DNA of 6,315 nt. Source: Pseudomonas sp. GTDB taxonomy: Bacteria; Pseudomonadota; Gammaproteobacteria; Pseudomonadales; Pseudomonadaceae. The notes beneath the pieces were generated by a model. That model ran no database searches, had not been told where the DNA came from, and saw only the letters and a program-made list of their open reading frames with translations. Shown one piece after another: positions 1 through 6,188 of the stretch; within the stretch, counting starts at the first letter, position 1; each line of letters opens with the position of its first letter. The DNA lies in NCBI GenBank assembly GCA_003525045.1, contig DQGF01000039.1, positions 2,978 through 9,292 on the forward strand, given 5' to 3'. A program made the position numbers and the translations under genes.

Positions 1-19
1 AGCAGGCTCGCTCCCACAG
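1..19 (-). repeat. REP element, left half of an inverted REP doublet (truncated by the window edge)
   Basis: Read on the minus strand, this segment begins CTGTGGGAGCGAGCCTGCT. It matches the right-hand unit at 63-90 over the TGTGGGAGCG core and differs at two positions just after it. TGTGGGAGCGGGCTTGCTCGCGAA is a familiar extragenic palindrome of fluorescent pseudomonads. The expected CGCGAA tail would lie left of position 1, so the unit is cut by the window. The opposed orientation of the two units is the arrangement called a REPIN, which is thought to be mobilised in trans by RAYT transposases. No RAYT gene is in the window. Confidence 0.8.
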
Positions 20-62
20 GGTCCGATGTGGACACATTAGATGTGAACACCCCCTTATCAAC

Positions 63-90
63 TGTGGGAGCGGGCTTGCTCGCGAAGGCG
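63..90 (+). repeat. REP element, right half of an inverted REP doublet
   Basis: The sequence TGTGGGAGCGGGCTTGCTCG followed by CGAAGGCG is a full Pseudomonas REP unit. GAGC (68-71) and GCTC (78-81) can form the short internal stem. It ends one base before the stop codon of the minus-strand MFS gene, so it sits in that gene's 3' untranslated region and could affect the 3' end of its mRNA. That effect is inferred; only the position and the match are seen directly. Confidence 0.85.
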
Positions 91-91
91 A

Positions 92-1441
92 TTATGCAGT
101 CGCCACAGAAACCCCAGGCTCAACCACCCCCACCAACCCATCCTTCATCCGCTTGGCATCGCGCACAAAACACCGCGAAGCCAGGACCAGAAACACCATG
201 GTAAAGAACAGCGCGACCGGGATCAGGTACATCGCGTCATGCAGGCCCACCGCCTTGAACGCCTCGGTCATCTGCTCGGCACCCGCCGACAACATGGCGG
301 CATGGGCAAAGTGATCGGACAGAGCGCCCACCACCACCGGACCCAACCCGCCGCCGAGCAAATACAACCCGGCAAAGAACAGTGCCATGGCCGTCGCCCG
401 CAGGCGCGGTTCGACCACGTCCTGAATCGCCGTGTAAACGCAGGTGTAGAAGTTATAGGCAAACAACCAGCCCAGACTGAACACCGCGACAAACACCCCG
501 ATTTCGATCCGCCCCGAATGCAGGGCCCAGGCCGTGCACAAGGTTGAGATGATCAGGCTGAATGCCGCAAACAGCAGGCGACCGTTGGCTATACGCTGGT
601 GAATCTTGTCGGCGACCCAGCCGCCCAGCGTCAGGCCGAACAACCCGGTGACGCCGACGATCACCCCGGTCGCCACCGCTGCTTCCTGCAGCGGCATCAG
701 GAAATAGCGCTGCAGCATCGGTACAAGAAACGAGTTACAGGCATAGGTGGCGAAGTTGAAGCACAGCCCCGCCATCACCAGCCACAGGAAGGTCGGTACT
801 GCCAGCACCCGACGGATCGGCCGGTCCACGCGCTCCTGAGAGACCTGCACGCTTTCCGCGGCGCCGCGTTTCGGCTCCTTGATGAAGAACATGAAGACCG
901 CCAGGATCAGCCCCGGTACCGCCGCGATGAAGAACGGCGCACGCCAGCTGTCGAAAGCCTTGACCATCCAGCCAATGGTGAAGAAGGCGAGCAATAACCC
1001 CAACGGCAGGCCGAGCATGAAAATACCCATCGCCCGCGCGCGACGGTGGGCCGGGAACAGGTCGCCGATCAGCGAGTTGGCAGCCGGCGCGTAACTGGCT
1101 TCGCCGATGCCGATGCCCATGCGCACGATCAGGAAACTCCAGAAGCTGCCCACCAGCCCGTTGACGGCTGTCAGCCCGCTCCACGCCGCCAGGCCCCAGC
1201 CCATCAGTTTGCTGCGCGAACCGGTATCGGCCATCCGCCCCAAAGGCAGGCCGGCGATGGCGTAGACGATGGTGAACGCCGTGCCGATGATCCCCAGCTG
1301 AAAATCGCTGAGGTGCCATTCCATGCGGATAGGCTCGATGATGATGGCCGGGATGGTGCGGTCGAAAAAGTTGAACAGGTTGGCCAGGAACAGCAGGAAC
1401 AGAATGCGCCAGGCATTCGCCGCTTGGGTCGAGTTCTGCAT
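92..1441 (-). CDS. MFS transporter, spinster-like family
   Basis: A 449-residue inner-membrane protein with about 12 hydrophobic segments, a normal length for the major facilitator superfamily. An early acidic and aromatic stretch, NLFNFFDRTIPA (residues 21-32), lies in TM1. The MFS loop 2-3 signature is present as GLPLGRMADTGSRSK (64-78), followed by RMGIGIGEASYAPA (107-120) in TM4, which is typical of the spinster-like branch. A charged central loop (about 188-212) separates the two six-helix halves. Known members move small organic anions, sugars or aromatic acids by proton coupling; the substrate here cannot be read from the sequence. The ATG at 1441 is preceded by a weak purine-rich AAGAGACGG. 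No intact catabolic partner is adjacent: a REP doublet lies downstream, and upstream on the same strand is only a dehydrogenase remnant. The family call is firm and the function is open. Confidence 0.9.
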   Translation of the reverse strand: MQNSTQAANAWRILFLLFLANLFNFFDRTIPAIIIEPIRMEWHLSDFQLGIIGTAFTIVYAIAGLPLGRMADTGSRSKLMGWGLAAWSGLTAVNGLVGSFWSFLIVRMGIGIGEASYAPAANSLIGDLFPAHRRARAMGIFMLGLPLGLLLAFFTIGWMVKAFDSWRAPFFIAAVPGLILAVFMFFIKEPKRGAAESVQVSQERVDRPIRRVLAVPTFLWLVMAGLCFNFATYACNSFLVPMLQRYFLMPLQEAAVATGVIVGVTGLFGLTLGGWVADKIHQRIANGRLLFAAFSLIISTLCTAWALHSGRIEIGVFVAVFSLGWLFAYNFYTCVYTAIQDVVEPRLRATAMALFFAGLYLLGGGLGPVVVGALSDHFAHAAMLSAGAEQMTEAFKAVGLHDAMYLIPVALFFTMVFLVLASRCFVRDAKRMKDGLVGVVEPGVSVATA

Positions 1442-2007
1442 GGGTCCGTCTCTTTTATTGTTTTTGGGGCATCACTGTCCCCGGAGCCTGCAATCTAGTC
1501 AGGCCCGCTGGAGCTGTCTGTAATTATTCGTAAAGCTGATACCTACCCATGGCAGTAGGCGTGGCCCATGCAACGATTTATTTCTAAAGGCACCAGCGCT
1601 CATTCCAATATCGCAGCGAGCGGTCAGCCCTCTGAGACTGGCTCACGGTACAGCTGCACTAACGTTGACGGATCCTTTTCCAAAAAGCCCTGGCCCCCAT
1701 GCAGGCGCATCAGTTGTGCGGCCAATCCGCTGATGGGCGTGGCCGAGCCTTGCTCGCGAGAAAATTTCACCGCGGTGTCGAGACCTTTTGATTAAAGATC
1801 GTCAAATATTGGCTGCAAAACCCACTGCCTTGCTCACAATCAGAAACAATTAAGCAGCCCCAAGGCAGCGCAATAAACTGTTCCCGTTACGCGCACGTCA
1901 CCCTCGCCAAGACCCTTCTGTAGCCTTTCTCTACGGCAACATGCCATCACGCTACTCACCTACACACTTTTATCTGCCGAAGCGACGCACCAATTATGTG
2001 CAAGCCT
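1442..2007. other. Gene-poor spacer between the MFS gene and the DUF2288 gene
   Basis: This 566-base stretch has no intact gene. The part next to the MFS start (1442-1623) should hold its promoter and leader, but I find no convincing -35/-10 pair. A weak dyad, CCTAC (1542-1546) with GTAGG (1555-1559), is present. Positions 1624-1791 hold the dehydrogenase remnant described separately. Positions 1792-2007 lie downstream of the DUF2288 gene. They contain an 8-bp inverted repeat (1825-1832 with 1861-1868) but no clear U-tailed terminator. The 75-codon plus-strand reading frame at 1568-1795 has no recognisable product and is antisense to the remnant. Confidence 0.7.
1624..1791 (-). pseudogene. 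C-terminal remnant of a 3-hydroxyisobutyrate-dehydrogenase-family oxidoreductase
   Basis: The minus-strand frame ending at the TGA in 1624-1626 reads about 55 codons, including LDTAVKFSREQGSATPISG, then LAAQLMRLHGGQGF, then EKDPSTLVQLYREP and the stop. This follows the final helices of the beta-hydroxyacid dehydrogenase fold (the NAD_binding_11 type domain of MmsB, GarR and similar proteins): a lysine-containing helix, a small residue plus TP, L..QL..LH, then D.STLV.LYR near the C-terminus. The frame is stopped upstream by TAA at 1792-1794. It has no start codon, no Rossmann domain and no catalytic lysine region, so it is a decayed fragment. No matching upstream part is visible in any minus-strand frame to 2007. 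It lies on the same strand as the MFS gene, about 180 bases before its start. Family identity is by eye; the exact substrate class is unknown. Confidence 0.62.
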
Positions 2008-2313
2008 TCAACTCGTCGCCCTTTCCTGGATCAGAATCCACGGCGAAACGACCACTGCCCACAGTTCCGGATCACGTTCGAAAAGATCCAGCGCCCGCGT
2101 TTCAGACAGCTTGCCGAGCTGGTCGGCGGCCAGCCAGGCAGCTACTTTCTCGCCTTCATCCGTCGCCACGGCCTCGGCAGCGGCGATCAGATCCAGGCCA
2201 GGATCGACCCATAACAGGGCACCCTTGGCGAAGAACGGTTCCAGCTCCTTCCAGGTAATAGATGCGGTTTCACCAAGCAGCTTGGCATAGAGGGTGCTAG
2301 GTTCTTGAGTCAT
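2008..2313 (-). CDS. DUF2288 family protein
   Basis: A 101-residue acidic soluble protein with no signal peptide or membrane segment. It begins MTQEPSTLYAKLLGETASITWKE in form (the conserved block at residues 7-22) and continues with ELEPFFAKGALLWVDPGLDL, then a helical AAAEAVA/KVAAWLAADQLGKLSE region and the C-terminal block RDPELWAVVVSPWILIQERA. The length and these blocks match the small DUF2288 family found in gammaproteobacteria and cyanobacteria. The function is unknown and I do not assign one. The ATG at 2313 is preceded by CAGGA about 3-4 bases away, and no better in-frame start exists. It is transcribed divergently from braC across a 338-base shared intergenic region and has no same-strand partner nearby. 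Confidence 0.9.
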   Translation of the reverse strand: MTQEPSTLYAKLLGETASITWKELEPFFAKGALLWVDPGLDLIAAAEAVATDEGEKVAAWLAADQLGKLSETRALDLFERDPELWAVVVSPWILIQERATS

Positions 2314-2342
2314 GGGTCCTGTCCGGAAAAGAAATCGTCGTC

Positions 2343-2348
2343 ATCATA
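2343..2348 (-). promoter_or_regulatory. Candidate -10 box for the DUF2288 gene
   Basis: On the minus strand this reads TATGAT, five of six matches to TATAAT, about 30 bases before the ATG of the DUF2288 gene. The -35 region about 17 bases upstream is only a T-rich TTTTTC, so the promoter is weak or depends on another factor. This is inferred from sequence alone. Confidence 0.3.
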
Positions 2349-2536
2349 ACGTCGGTGGTCTGGCAGAAAAACCCGGATGCAATTGAGTCACCGCTTGAAA
2401 AGTGCAGGAAAGCCAAGGATTGCTGATAGTTCAGCTATAACCCCCGCCGCAATTCTGTCTTTTTCTTTCAATTATGCGACACCCTCAGGTTTTGCCCCCT
2501 GGCGCCAGCTTCCCAGTCTGACAATCGGCGCTCTAC

Positions 2537-2552
2537 ACTGTACCGGTACAGT
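2537..2552. promoter_or_regulatory. Perfect 16-bp palindrome upstream of braC, candidate operator
   Basis: ACTGTACCGGTACAGT is perfectly self-complementary, and its centre is about 107 bases before the braC ATG. Symmetry of this length in an intergenic region suggests a site for a dimeric regulator. It overlaps a possible -10 box (TACACT, 2534-2539), so it could act as a repressor site there. With the other candidate promoter at 2597-2625 it would instead sit near -88, where an activator could bind. It is two bases too short between the CTG/CAG ends to be a LexA box. I cannot name the regulator. Confidence 0.5.
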
Positions 2553-2573
2553 TGCCGGGGGCATTTTCCGGAG

Positions 2574-2588
2574 GATATCGAAGATATC
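2574..2588. promoter_or_regulatory. GATATC-GAA-GATATC dyad upstream of braC
   Basis: Two copies of the self-complementary hexamer GATATC are separated by GAA. Together they form an inverted repeat with a triloop, which could also fold as an RNA hairpin if transcription starts upstream. The flanks CCGG (2568-2571) and CCGG (2594-2597) are also complementary and could extend the stem with an internal loop. The dyad lies 22 bases downstream of the 16-bp palindrome and just upstream of the candidate promoter at 2597. Its role, as a DNA site or an RNA leader structure, cannot be decided from sequence. Confidence 0.4.
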
Positions 2589-2596
2589 TGACCCGG

Positions 2597-2625
2597 TTCT
2601 GCTGCTACGGCGCCAGGACTATAAA
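2597..2625 (+). promoter_or_regulatory. Candidate sigma-70 promoter of braC
   Basis: TTCTGC (2597-2602) and TATAAA (2620-2625) are separated by 17 bases, the optimal spacing. The -10 is good and the -35 is poor, which suits a promoter that needs an activator. Transcription would start near 2632, giving a leader of about 20 bases before the braC ATG. An alternative is TTCCCA (2510-2515) with TACACT (2534-2539) at 18-base spacing, which would give a longer structured leader. Confidence 0.4.
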
Positions 2626-2651
2626 AACTACAACAGTAAGAGTGGAGCACT

Positions 2652-3779
2652 ATGACTAAGGCTACTAAGCAGATTTCCAAACTGTTTGCCGCTATGGTTC
2701 TGGCCGGGGTGGCCAGCCATTCGTTCGCAGCCGACACCATCAAAATCGGCATCACCGGCCCTAAAACCGGCCCTGTAGCCCAATATGGCGACATGCAGTT
2801 CAGTGGCGCCAAAATGGCCATCGAACAAATCAACGCCAAGGGCGGCGTAAACGGCAAGAAACTCGAAGCCGTTGAATACGATGACGCCTGTGATCCAAAA
2901 CAAGCCGTGGCTGTCGCGAACAAAGTCGTCAACGATGGCGTCAAGTTCGTCGTCGGTCACCTGTGCTCCAGCTCCACCCAACCGGCTTCGGACATCTACG
3001 AAGACGAAGGCGTGATCATGATTACCCCGGCTGCCACCAGCCCGGACATCACCTCCCGTGGTTACAAAATGGTATTCCGCACCATCGGTCTGGACAGCGC
3101 CCAGGGCCCTGCCGCCGGTAACTACATCGCCGACTTCGTAAAACCGAAAATCGTTGCTGTTCTGCACGACAAGCAGCAATACGGTGAAGGCATCGCCACC
3201 GCCGTGAAGAAAACCCTGGAAGGCAAAGGCGTCAAGGTTGCCGTGTTCGAAGGCATCAACGCCGGCGACAAAGACTTTTCGTCGATGATATCCAAGCTCA
3301 AGCAAGCCAACGTCGACTTCGTCTACTACGGCGGCTACCACCCGGAGCTGGGTCTGATCCTGCGTCAATCCCAGGAAAAAGGCCTGAAAGCCAAGTTCAT
3401 GGGTCCGGAAGGCGTGGGTAACGACTCGATTTCGCAGATCGCCAAGGACGCTTCCGAAGGCCTGCTGGTAACCCTGCCGAAATCCTTCGACCAGGATCCG
3501 GCCAACATCGCCCTGGCTGACGCGTTCAAAGCCAAGAAAGAAGACCCGAGCGGTCCGTTCGTGTTCCCTTCGTACTCGGCTGTTGAAGTGATCGCAGAAG
3601 GCATCAAGGCTGCCAAGTCCGAAGACACTGCCAAAGTGGCTGCAGAAATCCACAAAGGCACCTTCAAGACTCCAACTGGCGACCTGAGCTTCGACGACAA
3701 GGGCGACCTGAAAGACTTCAAATTTGTGGTTTACGAGTGGCACTTCGGCAAACCTAAAACTGAAGCCAAGCCTCAGTAA
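2652..3779 (+). CDS. braC: Branched-chain amino acid ABC transporter, periplasmic substrate-binding protein BraC (LivJ-like)
   Basis: A 375-residue periplasmic leucine/isoleucine/valine (LIV) binding protein. Residues 1-26 form a Sec signal peptide: a lysine-rich start (MTKATKQISK), a hydrophobic core (LFAAMVLAGV) and cleavage after SHSFA, giving a mature protein starting ADTIKIG. The type I binding-protein fold follows, with TGPKTGPVAQYGDMQ near the N-terminus, Cys80 and Cys105 placed as the disulfide of LivJ, the ligand-pocket segment SSSTQ (106-110), TPAATSPD (125-132), Tyr177, Tyr229 and Glu253. Length and order match BraC and LivJ, and no key residue is missing. GGAG (2644-2647) sits four bases before the ATG. 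P. aeruginosa BraC also serves alanine and threonine, so a similar range is likely here. It is first in the bra cluster and is followed by its own terminator, consistent with higher expression than the permeases. Confidence 0.97.
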   Translation: MTKATKQISKLFAAMVLAGVASHSFAADTIKIGITGPKTGPVAQYGDMQFSGAKMAIEQINAKGGVNGKKLEAVEYDDACDPKQAVAVANKVVNDGVKFVVGHLCSSSTQPASDIYEDEGVIMITPAATSPDITSRGYKMVFRTIGLDSAQGPAAGNYIADFVKPKIVAVLHDKQQYGEGIATAVKKTLEGKGVKVAVFEGINAGDKDFSSMISKLKQANVDFVYYGGYHPELGLILRQSQEKGLKAKFMGPEGVGNDSISQIAKDASEGLLVTLPKSFDQDPANIALADAFKAKKEDPSGPFVFPSYSAVEVIAEGIKAAKSEDTAKVAAEIHKGTFKTPTGDLSFDDKGDLKDFKFVVYEWHFGKPKTEAKPQ

Positions 3780-3803
3780 GGCGTTGCCTGACTGACTGCC
3801 AAT

Positions 3804-3834
3804 AAAGCCCACGGCGTGCCGTGGGCTTTGTTTT
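3804..3834 (+). terminator. Rho-independent terminator after braC
   Basis: A perfect 11-bp stem, AAAGCCCACGG (3804-3814) with CCGTGGGCTTT (3819-3829), has the loop CGTG and is followed by GTTTT. It begins 25 bases after the braC stop codon. Because braD-braE-braF follow on the same strand 180 bases further on, it probably ends most braC transcripts and lets a fraction read through. That would give a high ratio of binding protein to membrane complex. Confidence 0.88.
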
Positions 3835-3853
3835 ACGAACGTATTGGGCCGCG

Positions 3854-3959
3854 CTGGCGTGATCCGCCAGTCTCCCCACCTGAAAATCTCAAAACCGTCA
3901 TCAGCGGTTCGCTGGCAAACCTCGCGTTCGAAGTGGATGCAGATCCACGGGGCTCGAGC
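3854..3959 (+). promoter_or_regulatory. Structured braC-braD spacer with tandem hairpins
   Basis: After the braC terminator the spacer holds a run of further inverted repeats: CTGGCG-TGATC-CGCCAG (3854-3870), CAGCG-GTT-CGCTG (3902-3914), GTGGAT-GCAG-ATCCAC (3933-3948) and the palindrome GCTCGAGC (3952-3959). A competing pairing of AACCG (3893-3897) with CGGTT (3905-3909) excludes the second hairpin. None has a clear U-tract, so these are not extra terminators. They may protect processed mRNA ends, set the translation level of braD, or be part of a small RNA. The hairpins are seen directly and their roles are inferred. Confidence 0.45.
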
Positions 3960-4011
3960 GGGAAAATGACTCCACCAGTGAAATGCGTATCAGGTTTTTA
4001 GGAGCGCTGTA

Positions 4012-4935
4012 ATGCCTGACATCTATCACTTTTTCCAACAGCTGGTTAATGGTCTGACCATTGGCAGCACGTATGCCCTGATCGCCATCGGCTATACGAT
4101 GGTTTACGGCATCATTGGAATGATCAACTTCGCCCACGGCGAGGTGTACATGATCGGCTCCTACGTGGCGTTCATCGCCATCGCCGGGCTGACCATGATG
4201 GGACTCGACAGTGTTCCGCTGTTGATGACCGCCGCTTTCCTCGCGACCATCGTCGTGACCAGTGCCTACGGCTACAGCATCGAACGGATCGCCTACCGCC
4301 CCTTGCGCGGCAGCAACCGTCTGATTCCGCTGATTTCCGCCATCGGCATGTCGATCTTCCTGCAGAACACGGTTCTGCTGGCGCAAGACTCCAAGGACAA
4401 ATCCATCCCCAACCTGATCCCTGGAAATTTCTCCATCGGGCCAGGTGGCGCACAAGAAGTGCTGATTTCCTACATGCAAATCGTGGTGTTCGTGGTGACT
4501 TTTGTCGCCATGCTCGGCCTGACGTTGTTCATCTCCCGCTCTCGTCTGGGTCGCGCCTGCCGCGCCTGTGCCGAAGACATCAAGATGGCCAACCTCTTGG
4601 GTATCAACACCAACAACATCATCGCCCTGACCTTCGTCATCGGTGCCGCGCTGGCGGCCATCGCCGCCGTGCTGCTGAGCATGCAATACGGCGTGATCAA
4701 CCCGAACGCCGGTTTCCTCGTCGGCCTCAAGGCCTTCACCGCCGCAGTACTGGGCGGGATCGGCAGCATCCCCGGAGCCATGCTCGGCGGGATCGTGCTG
4801 GGGGTGGCGGAAGCCTTTGGTGCCGATATCTTCGGCGACCAGTACAAGGACGTCGTGGCGTTCGGCTTATTGGTTCTGGTGTTGTTGTTCCGGCCAACCG
4901 GCCTGTTGGGCCGTCCGGAGGTTGAAAAAGTATGA
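4012..4935 (+). CDS. braD: High-affinity branched-chain amino acid ABC transporter, permease BraD (LivH)
   Basis: A 307-residue inner-membrane permease of the LivH family, one of the two channel subunits of the LIV transporter. The N-terminus [38 protein letters not shown] (residues 7-44, broken here by family landmarks) is characteristic. About eight membrane segments follow, with the family block [22 protein letters not shown] (178-199), the cytoplasmic EAA-like loop that docks on the ATPases. Near the C-terminus are [23 protein letters not shown] (238-260) and [15 protein letters not shown] (4000-4004) lies seven bases before the ATG, which supports this start. Its stop overlaps the braE start as ATGA, so the two are translationally coupled. 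It is separated from braC by 232 bases containing a terminator. All expected regions are intact. Confidence 0.96.
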   Translation: MPDIYHFFQQLVNGLTIGSTYALIAIGYTMVYGIIGMINFAHGEVYMIGSYVAFIAIAGLTMMGLDSVPLLMTAAFLATIVVTSAYGYSIERIAYRPLRGSNRLIPLISAIGMSIFLQNTVLLAQDSKDKSIPNLIPGNFSIGPGGAQEVLISYMQIVVFVVTFVAMLGLTLFISRSRLGRACRACAEDIKMANLLGINTNNIIALTFVIGAALAAIAAVLLSMQYGVINPNAGFLVGLKAFTAAVLGGIGSIPGAMLGGIVLGVAEAFGADIFGDQYKDVVAFGLLVLVLLFRPTGLLGRPEVEKV

Positions 4936-6188
4936 CTAGGAATCTTAAACAGGCGTTGTTCAGCGCCTTGCTGGTGTGGGCCGTCGCCTACCCGGTACTC
5001 GGTTTGAAACTGACCATTGTCGGCATCAACCTCGAAGTCCATGGCACCAGTAACACCACACTGATCACCATCGCCGTGTGCTCGGTGCTGATGTTCCTGC
5101 GGGTGCTGTTCGACCAGCAGATCAGTGCAGCCTGGAAATCCTCGCCCAACATGCCGGTAATGCCGGCCAAGGCCAGCACTTTCCTGACCCTGCCGACCAC
5201 CCAGCGCTGGATCATCATCGCGTTGATCATCGGTGCCCTGGTCTGGCCGTTCTTCGGCTCCCGCGGTGCGGTAGATATCGCCACCCTGGTGCTGATCTAC
5301 GTGATGCTTGGCCTGGGCCTGAACATCGTGGTCGGTCTGGCCGGTCTGCTCGACCTCGGTTATGTCGGCTTCTATGCCGTCGGCGCCTACAGTTATGCGC
5401 TGCTGTCGCATTACTACGGCCTGAGCTTCTGGATCTGCCTGCCGATCGCCGGTCTGATGGCGGCCACCTTCGGCTTCCTGCTCGGTTTCCCGGTACTGCG
5501 TCTGCGTGGTGACTACCTGGCGATCGTGACGTTGGGCTTCGGTGAAATCATCCGTCTGTTCCTGCGTAACCTGACCGGCCTTACGGGCGGTCCGAACGGC
5601 ATCAGCAACATCGAGAAACCGACGTTCTTCGGCCTGACCTTCGAACGTAAAGCCGCTGAAGGCCTGCAGACCTTCCACGAGTACTTCGGCCTGGAATACA
5701 ACTCGATCAACAAGGTGATCTTCCTTTACCTGGTTGCGCTGTTGCTGGCGCTGTTCGCCCTGTTCGTCATCAACCGCTTGCTGCGCATGCCTCTGGGTCG
5801 TGCCTGGGAAGCGCTGCGTGAAGACGAAATCGCCTGCCGTGCGCTGGGTCTGAACCCGACCGTCATCAAACTCTCGGCCTTTACCCTCGGTGCGTGCTTC
5901 GCCGGTTTCGCCGGCAGCTTCTTCGCCGCGCGTCAGGGCCTGGTGACACCGGAGTCCTTCACCTTCATCGAGTCGGCGACCATCCTTGCCATCGTGGTGC
6001 TGGGAGGCATGGGCTCGCAACTGGGCGTCGTACTCGCCGCCACGGTGATGATCCTGTTGCCAGAAATGATGCGTGAGTTCAGTGAATACCGCATGTTGAT
6101 GTTCGGCGCCTTGATGGTGCTGATGATGATCTGGCGTCCTCAAGGCCTGCTGCCCATGCAACGTCCTCACATGGAGCTGCGCAAATGA
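4932..6188 (+). CDS. braE: High-affinity branched-chain amino acid ABC transporter, permease BraE (LivM)
   Basis: A 418-residue inner-membrane permease of the LivM family that pairs with BraD. It carries the N-terminal extension of about 100 residues found in LivM/BraE proteins (the DUF3382-type region, with two hydrophobic segments at about 7-30 and 41-60). The main permease domain then begins at about residue 113: [38 protein letters not shown], and [20 protein letters not shown] (186-205). The ATPase-docking loop reads [21 protein letters not shown] (288-308). The C-terminal part has [17 protein letters not shown] and [13 protein letters not shown] (4917-4921) inside the end of braD lies ten bases before the ATG, and the two genes share ATGA. 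The stop overlaps the braF start in the same way. The length is normal and I see no frameshift. Confidence 0.96.
   Translation: MTRNLKQALFSALLVWAVAYPVLGLKLTIVGINLEVHGTSNTTLITIAVCSVLMFLRVLFDQQISAAWKSSPNMPVMPAKASTFLTLPTTQRWIIIALIIGALVWPFFGSRGAVDIATLVLIYVMLGLGLNIVVGLAGLLDLGYVGFYAVGAYSYALLSHYYGLSFWICLPIAGLMAATFGFLLGFPVLRLRGDYLAIVTLGFGEIIRLFLRNLTGLTGGPNGISNIEKPTFFGLTFERKAAEGLQTFHEYFGLEYNSINKVIFLYLVALLLALFALFVINRLLRMPLGRAWEALREDEIACRALGLNPTVIKLSAFTLGACFAGFAGSFFAARQGLVTPESFTFIESATILAIVVLGGMGSQLGVVLAATVMILLPEMMREFSEYRMLMFGALMVLMMIWRPQGLLPMQRPHMELRK

Larger units (their letters stand above)
2314..2651. other. Divergent regulatory region between the DUF2288 gene and braC
   Basis: This 338-base spacer contains no supported gene. 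It is rich in symmetric elements on the braC side: GCTGA-TAGT-TCAGC at 2422-2435, CTGGCGCCAG at 2499-2508, the 16-bp palindrome at 2537-2552 and the GATATC-GAA-GATATC dyad at 2574-2588. A short frame on the plus strand (2377-2655) has no recognisable product and is not called. The region probably carries divergent promoters and operator sites for branched-chain amino acid control. Confidence 0.7.

Noticed and set aside
1542..1559. CCTAC/GTAGG dyad upstream of the MFS gene
   Set aside because: Five-base arms around an 8-base loop are within chance expectation, and no promoter elements could be placed around them.
1749..1759. CTTGCTCGCGA, an 11-base match to the REP core
   Set aside because: Only part of a REP is present, without the TGTGGGAGCG half, and the bases are accounted for by the SREQG codons of the dehydrogenase remnant.
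1568..1795. 75-codon plus-strand frame in the gene-poor spacer
   Set aside because: No recognisable product. The opposite strand gives a readable dehydrogenase C-terminus, which explains the open frame.
2499..2508. CTGGCGCCAG palindrome upstream of braC
   Set aside because: A 10-bp palindrome is common in GC-rich DNA. No promoter or matching second copy gives it a role, so it is noted only.
2501..2515. Possible sigma-54 type promoter (TGGC with downstream GC) before braC
   Set aside because: The GG and GC dinucleotides do not sit at the required spacing.
2628..3812. 394-codon minus-strand open frame over braC
   Set aside because: Complementary to the whole of braC, no recognisable domain, and no credible start site. 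It is a shadow of the braC codon pattern.
3901..4686. 261-codon minus-strand open frame over the braC-braD spacer and braD
   Set aside because: Histidine-, glutamine- and glycine-rich antisense frame that matches no family and overlaps the certain braD gene.
4470..6170. 566-codon minus-strand open frame across braD and braE
   Set aside because: It is antisense to two intact, well-recognised permease genes. Its translation is rich in Q, H, D, R and E, the usual look of an antisense frame in GC-rich DNA.
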